DNA of 64,000 nucleotides from assembly GCA_016858145.1 (NCBI GenBank), contig JAEHOE010000014.1:62001-126000 (forward strand), in the 5' to 3' direction. The translations under genes were made by a program, and so were the position numbers. Under the pieces are notes generated by a model that was not told the DNA's origin, did no database searches, and was given only the letters and a program-made list of their open reading frames with translations. Below are positions 23,501-33,900 of this stretch, piece by piece; position 1 is the stretch's first letter, and each line of letters begins with the position of its first letter. Source of the stretch: Edaphochlamys debaryana. Its lineage: Eukaryota > Chlorophyta > Chlorophyceae > Chlamydomonadales.

Positions 23501-26500
23501 CCCTACCTCCTCTTCTGCCTTACCTTCTTTCCTCCCCCCTTCCCCTTCCCTCCACCCCCCCACCCCCCAGGAAGCAGCTGCAGCAGGCCTACCAGGTCAT
23601 CGACCTCCTCTCCTGCCTCCTCTTACTAATGTCTTTCCCCTCCTCCCCCTCCTCCCGGCCCCCCCAGGAAGCAGCTGCAGCAGGCCTACCAGGTCATCGA
23701 CCTGCTGCGCCGCCGCCTGGGGGAGAGCGAGGCGCGGGCGCAGGCGGCGTGGGACGAGGCGGTGCGGGCGGGCAGCCGGGCGGCGGCGGCGGCGGCCAGG
23801 GCGGCGGGGGCGGGCGGCGGCGGAGGCGGCGGCGCGGGGGCGGCGGAGGCGGACGCTGACTCGGCGTACGGCATGGCAGGTGAGGGGGCGGAATCAGTCA
23901 TGGGTTGATGGGCATGAGTGATTTGAGGTGGCGAATAGCACGGCACAGTTGTGTGGGGGGCACAGATAGCAAACGGGGGGACTTCAGGGGCGGGTGGGTC
24001 GTGTGGTGTCCTGCTGTATTGTGGGGGAATGTGGGGCCCTGAAGGCTACCGGGAGCCATGAGCCATGCGGTGCTCTTCTTGACCAGTCACCTGCTACCCG
24101 CCGGCATCCTACCGGTGCCTACCGGTGCGCATGCTCCCCAGGCATGGCCCCAACGCTCACCCGGACACAACCCCCCGACGCCCTGAGCCCCCACATACCT
24201 CCTCGTTCCCCCACCCCTCCAAAAGGCGAGGCCGCCGAGGTGGCCGCGCTCGAGCCTCAGCTCCTCCCCTCCCTCCACCAACCTCCTTGCCTCACTCTTC
24301 CACCCCCCATCCCCTATCCCTCCCCCCACCCTTCCTTTCCCCCCACCCACCCCCTCTCAGGCGAGGCCGCCGAGGTGGCCGCCCTGGAGGCCCAGCTTCG
24401 CCACTCCCGTCAGCGCTTCGAGCGGCTGCGGCTGCAGCGGGACCGCTGGCGGGAGCGGTCCACGCTGTACGAGAAGGCGTGCGCGCAGCTGCAGGCGGCG
24501 CTCATGACGCTGCAGGTGAGGGTGGTGGGGGACGGGAGGGGAGGGGAGGGGAGGGGAGGGGAGGGGAGGGGAGGGGAGGGGAGGGGAGGGGAGGGGAGGG
24601 AGGGGAGGGGAGGGGAGGGGAGGGGAGGGGAGGGGAGGGGAGGGGAGGGGAGGGGAGGGGAGGGGACGGGGGGGCTGGGGGGAGGGGCGGCGTGAGTGGG
24701 GGCGTTGGAGAGGGCGTTGGGTGAGGAGCGACTTTGAGGGATCTTTTAAGCTGGAAGTGTAGGGGTCTGCGGCGGGTGGATGTGCCAGCAGTGGGCTGTG
24801 CTGAAATGCGGTTGCAGACGGGAGGCCGCCGCATTTCCTCAAGGCCTCCGCCCCCACCCCCGCACCCCTCACATTTGCTCTTGCGGCCCACCTCCGCCTG
24901 CCCCCCTACCCCTACCCCCCACAGGACCAGATCCGGATGCCCCTGGCGGGCGGAGCCAAGGCCGATCTGTCCGCGATCTGGAGCTCCGCGCCCCGCACCG
25001 GGCCCGGCCCAGGCCCGGGCCCGGGCGACCCAGGGCCCAGTCCAGGCCCAGGCGGGCCCGCCGACGATGGCGCTGGGTGGGGTCGTGGCAGTGCGGTGGG
25101 GTCGTCGCGTCCCTCCACGGCAGGGGGTTACAGCGAAGCCGGGGCGCCCCATGGCCGACTATCCGAGGCCGCCTTTGGGGCTCCATCTGGGATGGGATCT
25201 GGTCATGGGATTGGATTAGGGTACGACGGATGGCCGTCAGGGGGGAGTGGATCTAGGGAGCGGGCGATGTCGGCTCGGCCGGCGGCGGGAGGCGGCGGTG
25301 GGTCAGGCCGGGGCCTGCCGGCGCGGCCGCAGACGGCCGTCCCGGCGGCGGGAAGCCCAACCGTCGCGGCGAGGCGTACGGCCGACGCAATCCGCTCGTC
25401 CATTTTGAATGCGCCGCCGGCGGCGTGGGCGGCGGCGGAGGCCGACGCCGCAGCGGCGGCGGCGGTGGAGGGGCGGTCTGTGTCGCCGCCGGGGCGGGTG
25501 GGCGTGTCACGGCTGTACAGCAATGAGGCGGAGCCGTTCGCCATCGTACGGCAGGTACGGTGGTTGTGAGTCAGCTGGGGCTGGACGGCGCGTGCATGTC
25601 CACTGTGCCCCTCTCCTTCCCGTCACCCTTCAAACCCACCCAGTATCTAATAGCTCCACCCCCTGCCGCCCACCTCATACCTCTCACCCCCGCCCGGTCC
25701 CACCCCCCATCCTACATCACCAACCCCTCAACCCCCCAACCCCCACCCCCTCTCCCAACCGCACCACCCTTCCCCATCCCCCTCCCCCGCTGCAGCTGCA
25801 CCGCGAGCAGCCCATGCATATCCACTGTGCCCCTCCACCCTCCACCCTTTGAACTCACCCAGGTCCTGGACCGCCCCCACCCCATAACCCATACCCCACC
25901 CCCACCCCTTCCCCGCCGCAGCTGCACCGCGAGCAGCCCGGCTGGCCCACGGTGCCCGAGCTGCGCGCCACCAGCCCCACCGCCGCGCGCCGCCTGCACC
26001 CCCACCCCGCCACCCTTGGGGCCACCGCCGCCGCCGCCGCCGCCGCCCTGGGCGCCGCCGTCGCGTCGGCCGTGGCAGCGGGCGGGTCGCCGCTGGCGGC
26101 CCTGGCGGCGGCCCCGTCGGGAGCGGGCGGCGGAGGAGGAGGGGCAGGGGCGGGGGGGGGAGGGGGGATGCGGAGGGCGCCGGGGTCCGTGCGGCCGCAC
26201 AGCGCGCTGCCTGTGTCGGGGTCTGGGCGGAGCGGCGCGGGGGCAGGGTCAGGTTGGGGCGGGTCGTCGAGGCCAGTGTCGGCGAGCCCAGGGCAAGGCG
26301 TGGGCCCCGGGCCCGGGCATGGGCCTGGGCAGGGCCCCGCGGGATTGCCGTGGTTTGGGCCCGGGCGGTCCCTCACGGGCCTGACGAGCTCCTCCCCCGC
26401 AAGCGCGGCGCCGGAGCGGGAGGCGAGCGGCGGTAGCGGCGGCGCGGCTGAGGGAGCAGCGGGCCCCGGACCTGGATCTAGATCTGGATCTGCAGCCGCT

Positions 26501-27334
26501 GCCGGATCTGGATCCGGCGGCGGCGGGGGATCTGGAATGGGGCCGGGCGGGGTCCGGAGCCTTACGCCCAGCCCCCCGCGCCAGTGGGAGGGGGTGGGCG
26601 GGGAGGTGCAGGGCGTACTAGAGGCCGAGTGGCAGTCGTGGCAACACACGAGGGGAAGGGCGCAGTCGCCGGAGTCAGCGGCGCTCGCGCGCTCCACCGC
26701 AGCGGCGGCGGCGGCGGTGGCTGGCAGCGGCGGCGCGGGCATGACGGCGGAGGCGGAGGCGGCTTGGGAAGTCGAGGCGGCGGCGCGGTACGGCGTTACG
26801 GTGGATGACCTGGCGGGGCGCCCAGGGCCCGCTGTCGCCGCGGCGGCGGCGGCGGTGGCGACGGCGGGGCCGGTGCCGGCGGCGGGGCTGGCAGGCGGCG
26901 CCATCTACGCCGTCGTCCGCTCCACCGCCGTCGGCAGCGCCGCCGCCAGCTCGACCCCCGCGCCTGCTTTCGCCGCCGCCGGTGGCGGCGCCGGCTCGGG
27001 GCCGTACGGTGCCGCCACGTCAGCCGCCATGCCGGCGCCGGTTGCATCGCTGGCGGCGGCGCGGTCGCCGCCGCCGCCACCGCCGCCGCCGCCGGGCTCC
27101 GCCCCGGTTTTGGCCAATCCCTCCAACATGCTAGCGGCACTGCGGCGGCCCCCGAGTGCCATGGCCAAGCTTACGAGCGCTGGGGTCATGTTCCAAGGGG
27201 GGGCCGGGAGGGCGCAGTCCGCGCGGGGTGGGGGTGGGGGTGGCGGCGGAGGGGGCGGCGCGGCGGGCGGGGCAGGGGGGCTGCGGGGCTCGAGGGGGAA
27301 CCTGAGCGGCGGATCGAGCTCAGCGGGGCGGTGA
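20507..27334 (+). CDS. Long coiled-coil protein, possibly CFAP157-like (cilia/basal-body), with low-complexity C-terminal half
   Basis: Thirteen exons join in phase: 20507-20650, 20755-20857, 20972-21027, 21240-21302, 21931-22004, 22267-22336, 22488-22568, 22744-22830, 23165-23247, 23668-23879, 24361-24515, 24925-25554 and 25922-27334, giving 1056 residues. The first about 375 residues are heptad-rich with the layout MAPKSKVNQARQQLE, then blocks such as LREECMRLQQEN, KMAQMHDRLRQELYDEMDD and LRLQRDRWRERSTLYEKACAQLQ. Length, the basic MAPK-like start and the charge pattern of this half resemble the CFAP157 ciliary family, but similarity is to coiled coils in general and the assignment is tentative. 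The rest is Ala/Gly/Pro/Ser-rich with a few conserved-looking islands (LYSNEAEPFAIVRQ, LHREQPGWPTVPEL). Introns contain four partial copies of neighbouring exon ends. Confidence 0.8.
21287..21623 (+). repeat. Junction-spanning duplication: 3' end of exon 4 plus donor
   Basis: The exon 4 end and donor (ggccatggacgtggaggtg, 21287-21305) reappears at 21601-21619 inside the following intron, again followed by a usable GTGAGG donor. This is a decoy 5' splice site in the 628-base intron. Confidence 0.8.
23571..23703 (+). repeat. Junction-spanning duplication: acceptor plus first 36 bases of exon 10
   Basis: Bases 23571-23606 are identical to the first 36 bases of exon 10 (23668-23703), and both are preceded by a C-rich CAG acceptor. 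The upstream copy is truncated after the codons for VIDL and runs into intron sequence, so it is a decoy acceptor with a stub exon. Confidence 0.9.
24225..24400 (+). repeat. Junction-spanning duplication: start of exon 11
   Basis: The first 23 bases of exon 11 with the preceding G (ggcgaggccgccgaggtggc..., 24360 on) occur upstream at 24225-24247, followed by about 15 bases of diverged match. The upstream copy follows aaaag rather than a strong pyrimidine tract. Confidence 0.8.
24534..24665 (+). repeat. (GGGGA)n microsatellite in intron 11
   Basis: An almost perfect GGGGA (GGGAG) pentanucleotide tract of about 26 units begins just after the exon 11 donor, with one 4-base interruption at 24600-24603. 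The G-run density would favour G-quadruplex formation in the transcript. Confidence 0.9.
25796..25939 (+). repeat. Junction-spanning duplication: start of exon 13
   Basis: The first 18 bases of exon 13 (ctgcaccgcgagcagccc, 25922-25939) with a C-rich CAG acceptor are present upstream at 25796-25813. The phrase around gcat(g/a)tccactgtgcccctc also occurs twice (25593 and 25814), so the duplicated block includes intron DNA. Confidence 0.85.
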
Positions 27335-27930
27335 GGCCCAAGCTGGTACGGTGCGGGTGTGCGGGGAGGGTCGTGGCCAGACGGTTTGGGCCACCGATTC
27401 CATCCAGACGTGACGCCGACACAATGACTGGTGAGTGGTTCGGACTAAAATTGGGCATGCCCGCATGCATTGGTGGCGCATGCATGCATGGGACGAGTGA
27501 GGGCACGTGCATGCCCGTGAAATTGGGCGTGTGGGCCATGCATGAAGGTTGTACGAGTACAGTGGCATGTATTGTCCGGCAAGCAAGGAGGTAGGGGCAG
27601 AGGACGCCGTCCGGGCTGATTCAGGCCTGGGAATACGCCGATAACAAGTTGGGGGAAGCCCTATTGTCATACGGCGCGGCAACGCTGTTGATGGGTTTAT
27701 GGTGTCCCCCCCTCCCCCTCCTGGAACGGGAACCTGGTGGCCTGGGGTGGCATGAGTGAGATATCAGCCGGGTACACGGGCGAAGGCTGAAGAACGCAGG
27801 CACGGTCCGCACCGTGTGAGTGGTGATTCGCCTCACACGGCCCCCGCAGCCCCGCTTGAGGGTACACGGCGCTATACCCCTCTGCGGCTCTGCGTTAGGG
27901 TCAGGGGTGGTGTTACAGGGACCAGATGAG
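27335..27930. other. Intergenic region with GCATGC-rich patch
   Basis: It holds the 3' UTR of the coiled-coil gene and the upstream flank of the next gene. No gene is seen. 27456-27545 is rich in GCATGC/CATGCATG palindromic hexamers. No TGTAA signal was found for the upstream gene. Confidence 0.5.
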
Positions 27931-27935
27931 AGTCA

Positions 27936-27942
27936 TATATAG
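27936..27942 (+). promoter_or_regulatory. TATA box of the tail-anchored coiled-coil gene
   Basis: TATATAG at 27936-27942 sits in otherwise GC-rich DNA. It predicts transcription starting near 27965-27970, just before the first ATG at 27973. Confidence 0.6.
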
Positions 27943-27972
27943 CCCCCGCTCCTGAATGCACTCACACTCACC

Positions 27973-28143
27973 ATGCTTGCTTTCGCGTCTGTGGGACGGG
28001 CCTTGTCATGCGTGACGGCGTCCGCTAAAACCGTCAAGTGGCGCATGCGCTGGCGCGCCAAAACCGCCAGTTGGCTACCTGCCAGTCAGCTGCAAGACCC
28101 TCCATGTACATACAACACAGGCTTTGCTTACTTGCAACAGTAG
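27973..28143 (+). CDS. Upstream ORF (56 codons) ahead of the tail-anchored coiled-coil gene
   Basis: This is the first ATG after the predicted transcription start. It encodes MLAFASVGRALSC... and stops at 28141-28143. It overlaps the first in-frame ATG of the main ORF (28104) in another frame, so it could be a repressive uORF. Alternatively a missed intron could join it to the main ORF, though no phase-correct splice was found. Confidence 0.35.
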   Translation: MLAFASVGRALSCVTASAKTVKWRMRWRAKTASWLPASQLQDPPCTYNTGFAYLQQ

Positions 28144-28820
28144 TCACGCGATATAACATGCAGATGAGGTCGGCGCCCCTCGCCCTCCGTCGCGGCCCCG
28201 CAACCGCCGCTCGGTGTTGCAACATTCTTCCTCCTCGCCACGCCCCGCTCGCACCTCTCCTGAGCATGGCGATACCCCGGGCATCATCAAAGCGTGACAT
28301 CTCGGTCCTCAGCAGCACGCGGGAGGAGGCCATCGATGCCTCGGGCCCGCGCGGAGTCCCTCAGGAGGAGGACGCCGACGCACTGGACGCAGCTGATCTA
28401 CTACGAGAACTCAAGGGGCTGCGGAGCGAAGTCGCCACGCTGCGCCGGGAGCAGCGCGACCAGCTGAAGCAGCTGAGCAAGGATGTCCGGACAGTGCAGG
28501 AGCGGCAGGAACAAGACCGAGAGCTATCTAATGGGGTCAGCCTATTCCCGGAGCAGAAGGCTTCGGTCAGGGACTTGAAGCACGAGCGCGAGATGCTCGC
28601 CATCCAGCTCGACACTGCGTGCAAGAAGCTCGGCCTGGAGCGTGAGTTGCTGGAAAGTGAGAGCAAAATGCTGCAACGCGAGCGCGAGCTGCTGGTCAGC
28701 GAGAAGGAGCAGGCGCGCAAGCTCCGCGACATAGCCTTCAAGGAAACCATCATGTATGGTCTGCTCGCGGTCGCACTCATCGGAGCTGTGATCGCGCGTG
28801 TGACCACGGGGACGCCCTGA
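28104..28820 (+). CDS. Small coiled-coil protein with C-terminal transmembrane anchor, possibly organelle-targeted
   Basis: The reading frame is intronless, 238 residues from the ATG at 28104. Later starts at 28158 or 28164 are also plausible and would avoid the upstream ORF. The first about 60 residues are Arg/Ala/Ser-rich without acidic residues and could be a transit peptide. A long heptad-rich segment follows, with blocks such as LRELKGLRSEVATLRREQRDQ and RELLESESKMLQRERELL. The protein ends with one hydrophobic helix (MYGLLAVALIGAVIARV) and seven more residues, the layout of a tail-anchored protein. I do not recognise the family. A TATA box upstream and TGTAA downstream support a real transcription unit. 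Confidence 0.7.
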   Translation: MYIQHRLCLLATVVTRYNMQMRSAPLALRRGPATAARCCNILPPRHAPLAPLLSMAIPRASSKRDISVLSSTREEAIDASGPRGVPQEEDADALDAADLLRELKGLRSEVATLRREQRDQLKQLSKDVRTVQERQEQDRELSNGVSLFPEQKASVRDLKHEREMLAIQLDTACKKLGLERELLESESKMLQRERELLVSEKEQARKLRDIAFKETIMYGLLAVALIGAVIARVTTGTP

Positions 28821-28978
28821 CACCGCCCAGGTGTGTGCCCCCTGGACCTGGGAAGGCCTCAGGAGACGAGGGAGTGCCGCCGTGGTGTGCACGCCACCGG
28901 CGAGTTACTGCCACGATTACTGCCCATCCCCTGCATCCCTACTTGGACCCCCCCTTCAATCTGTCTATCCTCCACAGC

Positions 28979-28983
28979 TGTAA
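28979..28983 (+). terminator. Poly(A) signal TGTAA of the tail-anchored coiled-coil gene
   Basis: TGTAA lies 159 bases after the stop codon on the coding strand. Confidence 0.6.
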
Positions 28984-30972
28984 ATGGCAGCGCCCACGCC
29001 TCTCGCCCGCTCCCTGATGCCCACACGCTGCTGCCACCGACCTTCGGAGCGGAACGCTGGGATGACGGGAGGCAGGGCGCCCCTCTCCAGAGGCTGAGTG
29101 TGTGTGCAAGAGGGTGCAAGTGTCAACCCAATCCGCTGTGGTTGCACTACCGGCAAGCAGGCGCAGCATGGAATCCGTGGGCGTGGTAAAGCAATCAGGG
29201 GCGGCAAACAGAAGCGGCTGCCAGGGATGCTAGGGCTGGAGTCAAGGGAAGTTCAGTGAGAGCGAGGGCAGAGTGACGAGTTGGGGCCCCGGGCGGGAGT
29301 GCCCTGTGCTTGAGCGAGGGCAGAGTGACAAGGACCCGAGAAGGGGCCGTCAACTTGGTGTGCGGGGGCGGGGATTCAATATGCACAAAGGCGGGGGCGG
29401 GGATTCATAATTCAACAACTGGGCGTAGTGCCGCGGTGTGTTGGCGTCGCATTCTTGGCCAACGCAAGATGCCTGTGAAGCTTAGCCGCCTATGAACGGG
29501 GAACCCTTGCGGGGGCCGGGGCGGGGGCCGGGGCGGGCGTGTCGAGTGGGAGGGGGGTGCGGGCATGTTGTGGCGGGGCAGTGGGCACGACCGCACGAGG
29601 GTCTGACTGCACGCATGGGGCCTGGGGCAGTGGCGGGCGGGTCGTGGACGCCGGGGCGGCCGGGCTGATGGGGGCTTTGGCTCGCCTGGCAACGCCGGTG
29701 GCGGGAAGGGCGGAAAGGCTATCTAAGTACGCAGCTAGCGCGGAGATGGCGGGCCCCTGCCCAGACGGGCAGGGCGATACCGGTCCTCGTCTTGGGGCTT
29801 CAACGGAATCAACGCGCAGGACGGGTGGCGGACTGGAGGTGTGTATCAACCGCTGTCTGGTAGTAGACACAATTGTGCATGGGCAATTGGGCATGCATGT
29901 CCGGCGGCGTGTAGCGGGTATCTACAAGGCATCAAGGCTGGAGAGAGACGAGCGGGCGGAGGAGTGTTGCTTCGTAACGAGCCGCTCCTTCAGGGCTTGA
30001 CCGGGATGGGGCCAGCCTCGCTGGGGCCACGCGACCCACCTCACGGCCCTCCAGCCCAAGCCGCGGTTAGGGCAGCCAACCAGTTGGGCTCCTTTGGGCT
30101 GGCCTCCTGCAGAGCCAGCAGCACGCCGCAGCGCTGACTTCACCTAATGCAGAGCTGGCCTGAACCCTCAGCACGCACCCGCCCCCCCGCTCGCTCGATC
30201 GCCCAACATGTAACAGGCCCCTCAGCTATGCCCTCTTATCCTCCGCCTCATCACTTGCCGGCCCCGCCCTGGCCATCCCCCTCAGCAAATGCTACGGACT
30301 GGTATCCATCGTCCATCGTAAGGGGCGGAGGCCAGCGCTGTCCATGATAGGTGTTCCCCCTCCCCTCTCGATTACCCGACTCCGCTTGCATCCGCCTAAC
30401 TGGCCAGCGTCTGGCCCCACCCGCGGGCACGAGCACAGCCCCCCACAAGCCCCCCGGCCGAGCCTGTACTTGATCCCGGCTGAATCCCCGGCCCCCCATC
30501 TCGCATTCACCCCCCAACACCCATCACATGTCCCAATCGGCTTCCGAAAGCCCCCTCCACTTCTCTCTCGCTGACTAGTATCCTCACTGTAGCTGTGCCA
30601 CGCTAGTCTCAGAACTGGGCAAGCCCGCTTCTCACTCGCTAGTTTCCAGAATTGGGCAATTCGCTTGCGGCCATCGCCCTCGGCCAAAGCACTGGATCAC
30701 TTTGACAAAACCTAATACCAGCTATGAACTCCTTCGGGCTGTAAAGGTGAGGGGCTCGTGGGGCTCGCGTGGACGCGCACGATGGAAAGGATCTCCCGCA
30801 CGCCAAACGCGCAAAGGACTTCGCTCTTGGCATTAGTAACCATCACGCGGTGCTACCGCAGGTCGGCTACTGCAGTGACCTTCCGTCCCTCTCGGACCCA
30901 TCCAGGCCATCCCCGACTGGGGCCCGCTTCGCCAGCTGACCGCCCCGGGGCGCCTGGCCGGCTTGCGGTGCC
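28984..30972. other. Intergenic region with short direct repeats; 5' flank of the BTB-BACK gene
   Basis: No gene is recognised. Short direct repeats occur at 29258-29330 (gagcgagggcagagtgac twice) and 29366-29408 (ggcgggggcggggattca twice). 29508-29535 repeats gggggccggggc. The last few hundred bases should hold the BTB-BACK promoter, but no TATA box is clear. Confidence 0.45.
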
Positions 30973-33900
30973 ATGGCGAGCGGGGTGCTCTCCTACCTGA
31001 GCACCCTGTTCGGCCGGGAGGAACGGAGCGACTGCGACGTGGTCTTCTACGTAGCGCAGGGGGCCGCAGACTCGTCCTCCGACGACGACGACGACGATAG
31101 GGCGGAGGCGGAAGACAGGGAGGAGCAGGAGGAGGCGGGCCGCAGTGTCCATACCAGCAGCAGTGATAGCGGCAGTGGCAGCAGCAGTGAAAGCGGCAGC
31201 AGCAGCAGCAGCAGCAGCTCTGGCAGCGACTCGGATGCGGAGGCGGTAGCCGGCGGGGAGGCATCGGGCGGGGGCGCGGAGCGCGGCCGGCCTGTGCCAG
31301 AGGCTTCCAGCGCCCCGGCGGCCTCGGGGGCAGGGCCGGGGCCGGGTGCGGAGGCGGAGGCAGAGCGCACGGCCAACGGCGGCGGTCGGAGCAAACGGCA
31401 CCGAAGCCCGCCGAGCTCCGGCCGGCGGCGGCGGCCCAAGCCGGAAGCCCGTGCCGCCGCCGCCGCCGCCGCCGCCCCAACTACCGCCGCCGATCCTCCC
31501 GCCCAGCGTCGTATCGGGGAGCCGCTCCCCGCCCACAGCGTGCTGCTGTGCGGCGGTTCCCCTGTGCTCGCAGCCCAGGCGGACGCCTGGCAGGGGTCTG
31601 GGCCTGGGCCTGGGCCTGGGCCTGGGCAGGGCGGCGCTGGGCCCGGCCCGGGCAGCGCCGGGCCTGGGCAGGATGGGGCGGGCCCGCCCCGGCCCCGGCG
31701 GCTGCAGCTGGAGGTGGCGCTGTCGTGCGCTGATGAGATCACGGCAGCACATGCCGTACTGCGGTTCATGTACACGGGGCAGCTGGGCGTCGGTACGGCA
31801 GTGGAGCTGCTGCGCGTGCGGCGCCTGGCGGCGGGGCTGCAGGTGGGGGGCGGGCGGGGGGGCAAGGAGGGGGTAGTTGCTGCTGATCGGGCAGAAGCTG
31901 CTGTTCATGTGAGGGAAGGGAGGGGAGGGGAGGGGAGCAAGGGGAGGGGGAAGGGGCGGGTGGTCGCCGGTGGCCCCTCGACGCGGGTGGGGCAAGGGCC
32001 AGTGTTAACCGGGCGCGGTGCTGTCCTAGGCGTCTGCGGAACCCGGTACCAGCCCTCTGGGCACCGTCACTAGCACGCCTCCTTACCCTTGCTGCCCCCC
32101 CCTCCCGCTCCCCTTCGCCCCTCTCTGCCCCCCCCCCCCCAGGTGGCCGGGTGCGTGGAGGCCGCCGAGCGCGCCCTCGTCTCCCGCATCTGCGCCACGC
32201 CCCTGGCGGGCGTGGCGGAGCTGTATGCTGTACGGCACATGCTGCCGTCGTACGACGACGACGACGATGCCGGCGCGCCGCAGGCGCAGCACGCGCAGCA
32301 CGCGCGGTCGCGCCTCATGGCCGCCGTGCGCTCGCAGCTCTCTCGTCAGTCTGGCGGTCCCAACACGCCCGGGCTGCCCAAGCTCCTCGCCTGGGCCTTC
32401 CCCGACGCCCCCTCCGTCCTAAGTGACCCCCAATCCCGCAAGCAGCTCGCGTCCCTCTCCGCCGCATCCCTCGAGGCGCTCTTATCCTGCCCCGACTTCG
32501 CGACCGACGAGGAAGCCAGCGTGCTCGTCCTGCTCGCGGTCTGGCTGGAGTCCAACGGCGCGGCCACGCCCAACTCGACACGTCAGCAGCTGTTCCGTAC
32601 GATTCGGTTGGTTCAGTTGGACCCGGCGTTTCGCCACGGCGTGCTGCCCGCCGCCTACACGGCCCCGGCCGTGCCCGTGTTTCACCTGTGGCACCCTCTG
32701 CCGCGGGAGGAGCTGGGCTTTCTGCAGCAGTTCGCGGCGGAGGCGCCCGCGCGGAGGCCCGGGCTGGTGGCGGCGGCGGCGGGGCGGTTCGACTGCGGTG
32801 AGCGGGTGGGGGAGGACGGGGGAGGGCTGAGGGAAAGGGAAAGGGGAGCGGGAAGGCGGAAGGGGGGGAGGGTAAGAGGGGAAGGGGGAAGGGGGAAGGG
32901 GGGAAGGGGGGGAGGGTAGAGGGTAAGGGGGGAAGGGGGAAGGCGCGGTTCGACTTGCGGTGAGCGCGGGAGTTGGGGGTCACAAGGGGAGAAGGGAAGA
33001 GGGAAAGGGGCGGGGTAAGAAGGGGATCGGGGAAGGCCGAGGGACTGGACGGGGAGGGGCAGGACTGCGGGCGGTGGGAGGCGGCGGGGGCCTGGGAAGT
33101 GTAGGGCAGGGCAGGAAGGGGGGGGGCACTGAGAGCGTCGTGGCTCTGCCCACCCGGCTGCCTGCCCCGCTCTGCCCCCGCAGCCCTCAGCCGCCGGCGC
33201 GGTCGCCTGGCGCCGTCCTGCTCCCCCCGCCCTGTGCTGCCGCCCCGCCCTGCTCCCCGCCTTCCTTTGCCCGGCCCCTGCCTCCTGTTGCCCCTGCCCC
33301 GCCCCCCTCTCGCCCCCTCCCCTTCCCGCCCTCGTGTGCCGCCCCTGTGCCCCTTTCCCTCCCCCTTTCCCTCGCCCTCCGAGCCCTTCCCCCCCCTCCC
33401 CCCCCTCCCCTCTCCCCTTTCCCTCCTCCCACCCCCCTCCCTCTCCCCCCTTTCCCCTCCTCCCACCCCCCCACCCCTCTCCCCCTCCCCCTCCCCCCAC
33501 CCCTCTCCCCACCTTCCTCCACCTTTCTCCACCTTCCTCCACCTTCCTCCAGCCTCCCCCTGGTACTCCTCCCTGCCGCGTCCCCTGGGTCGGTCCGACG
33601 CCCGCCGCCCCCTCACCTGGTCCATACCCCGGGAGGCCCTGGCGGCCAGGCTGGGGTCGCGAGAGCCCGAGGCATGGCTTGACGGGGCCTTTGACAACGG
33701 GGCCGCCCGCGTCGTGGGTGAGTGTTGGGCCCGCCTGGGCCCGGTTCGGGGCTGGTTGGGCCCGGGCGGGGCCTGGGCTGGGCCTGGGTATGAGGGGGGG
33801 TCGCAGTCTCTGGCCATGACGCCAACGTAAATCCCACCAACCCCGCATTGCCCCCCACCCTCTCATTATCCTTTTGAATCCACAGCCAAGGGGTACGAGT

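Noticed and set aside
28038..28104. Extension of the tail-anchored protein to 28038
   Set aside because: The codon there is GTG, not ATG; the first ATG in frame is 28104.
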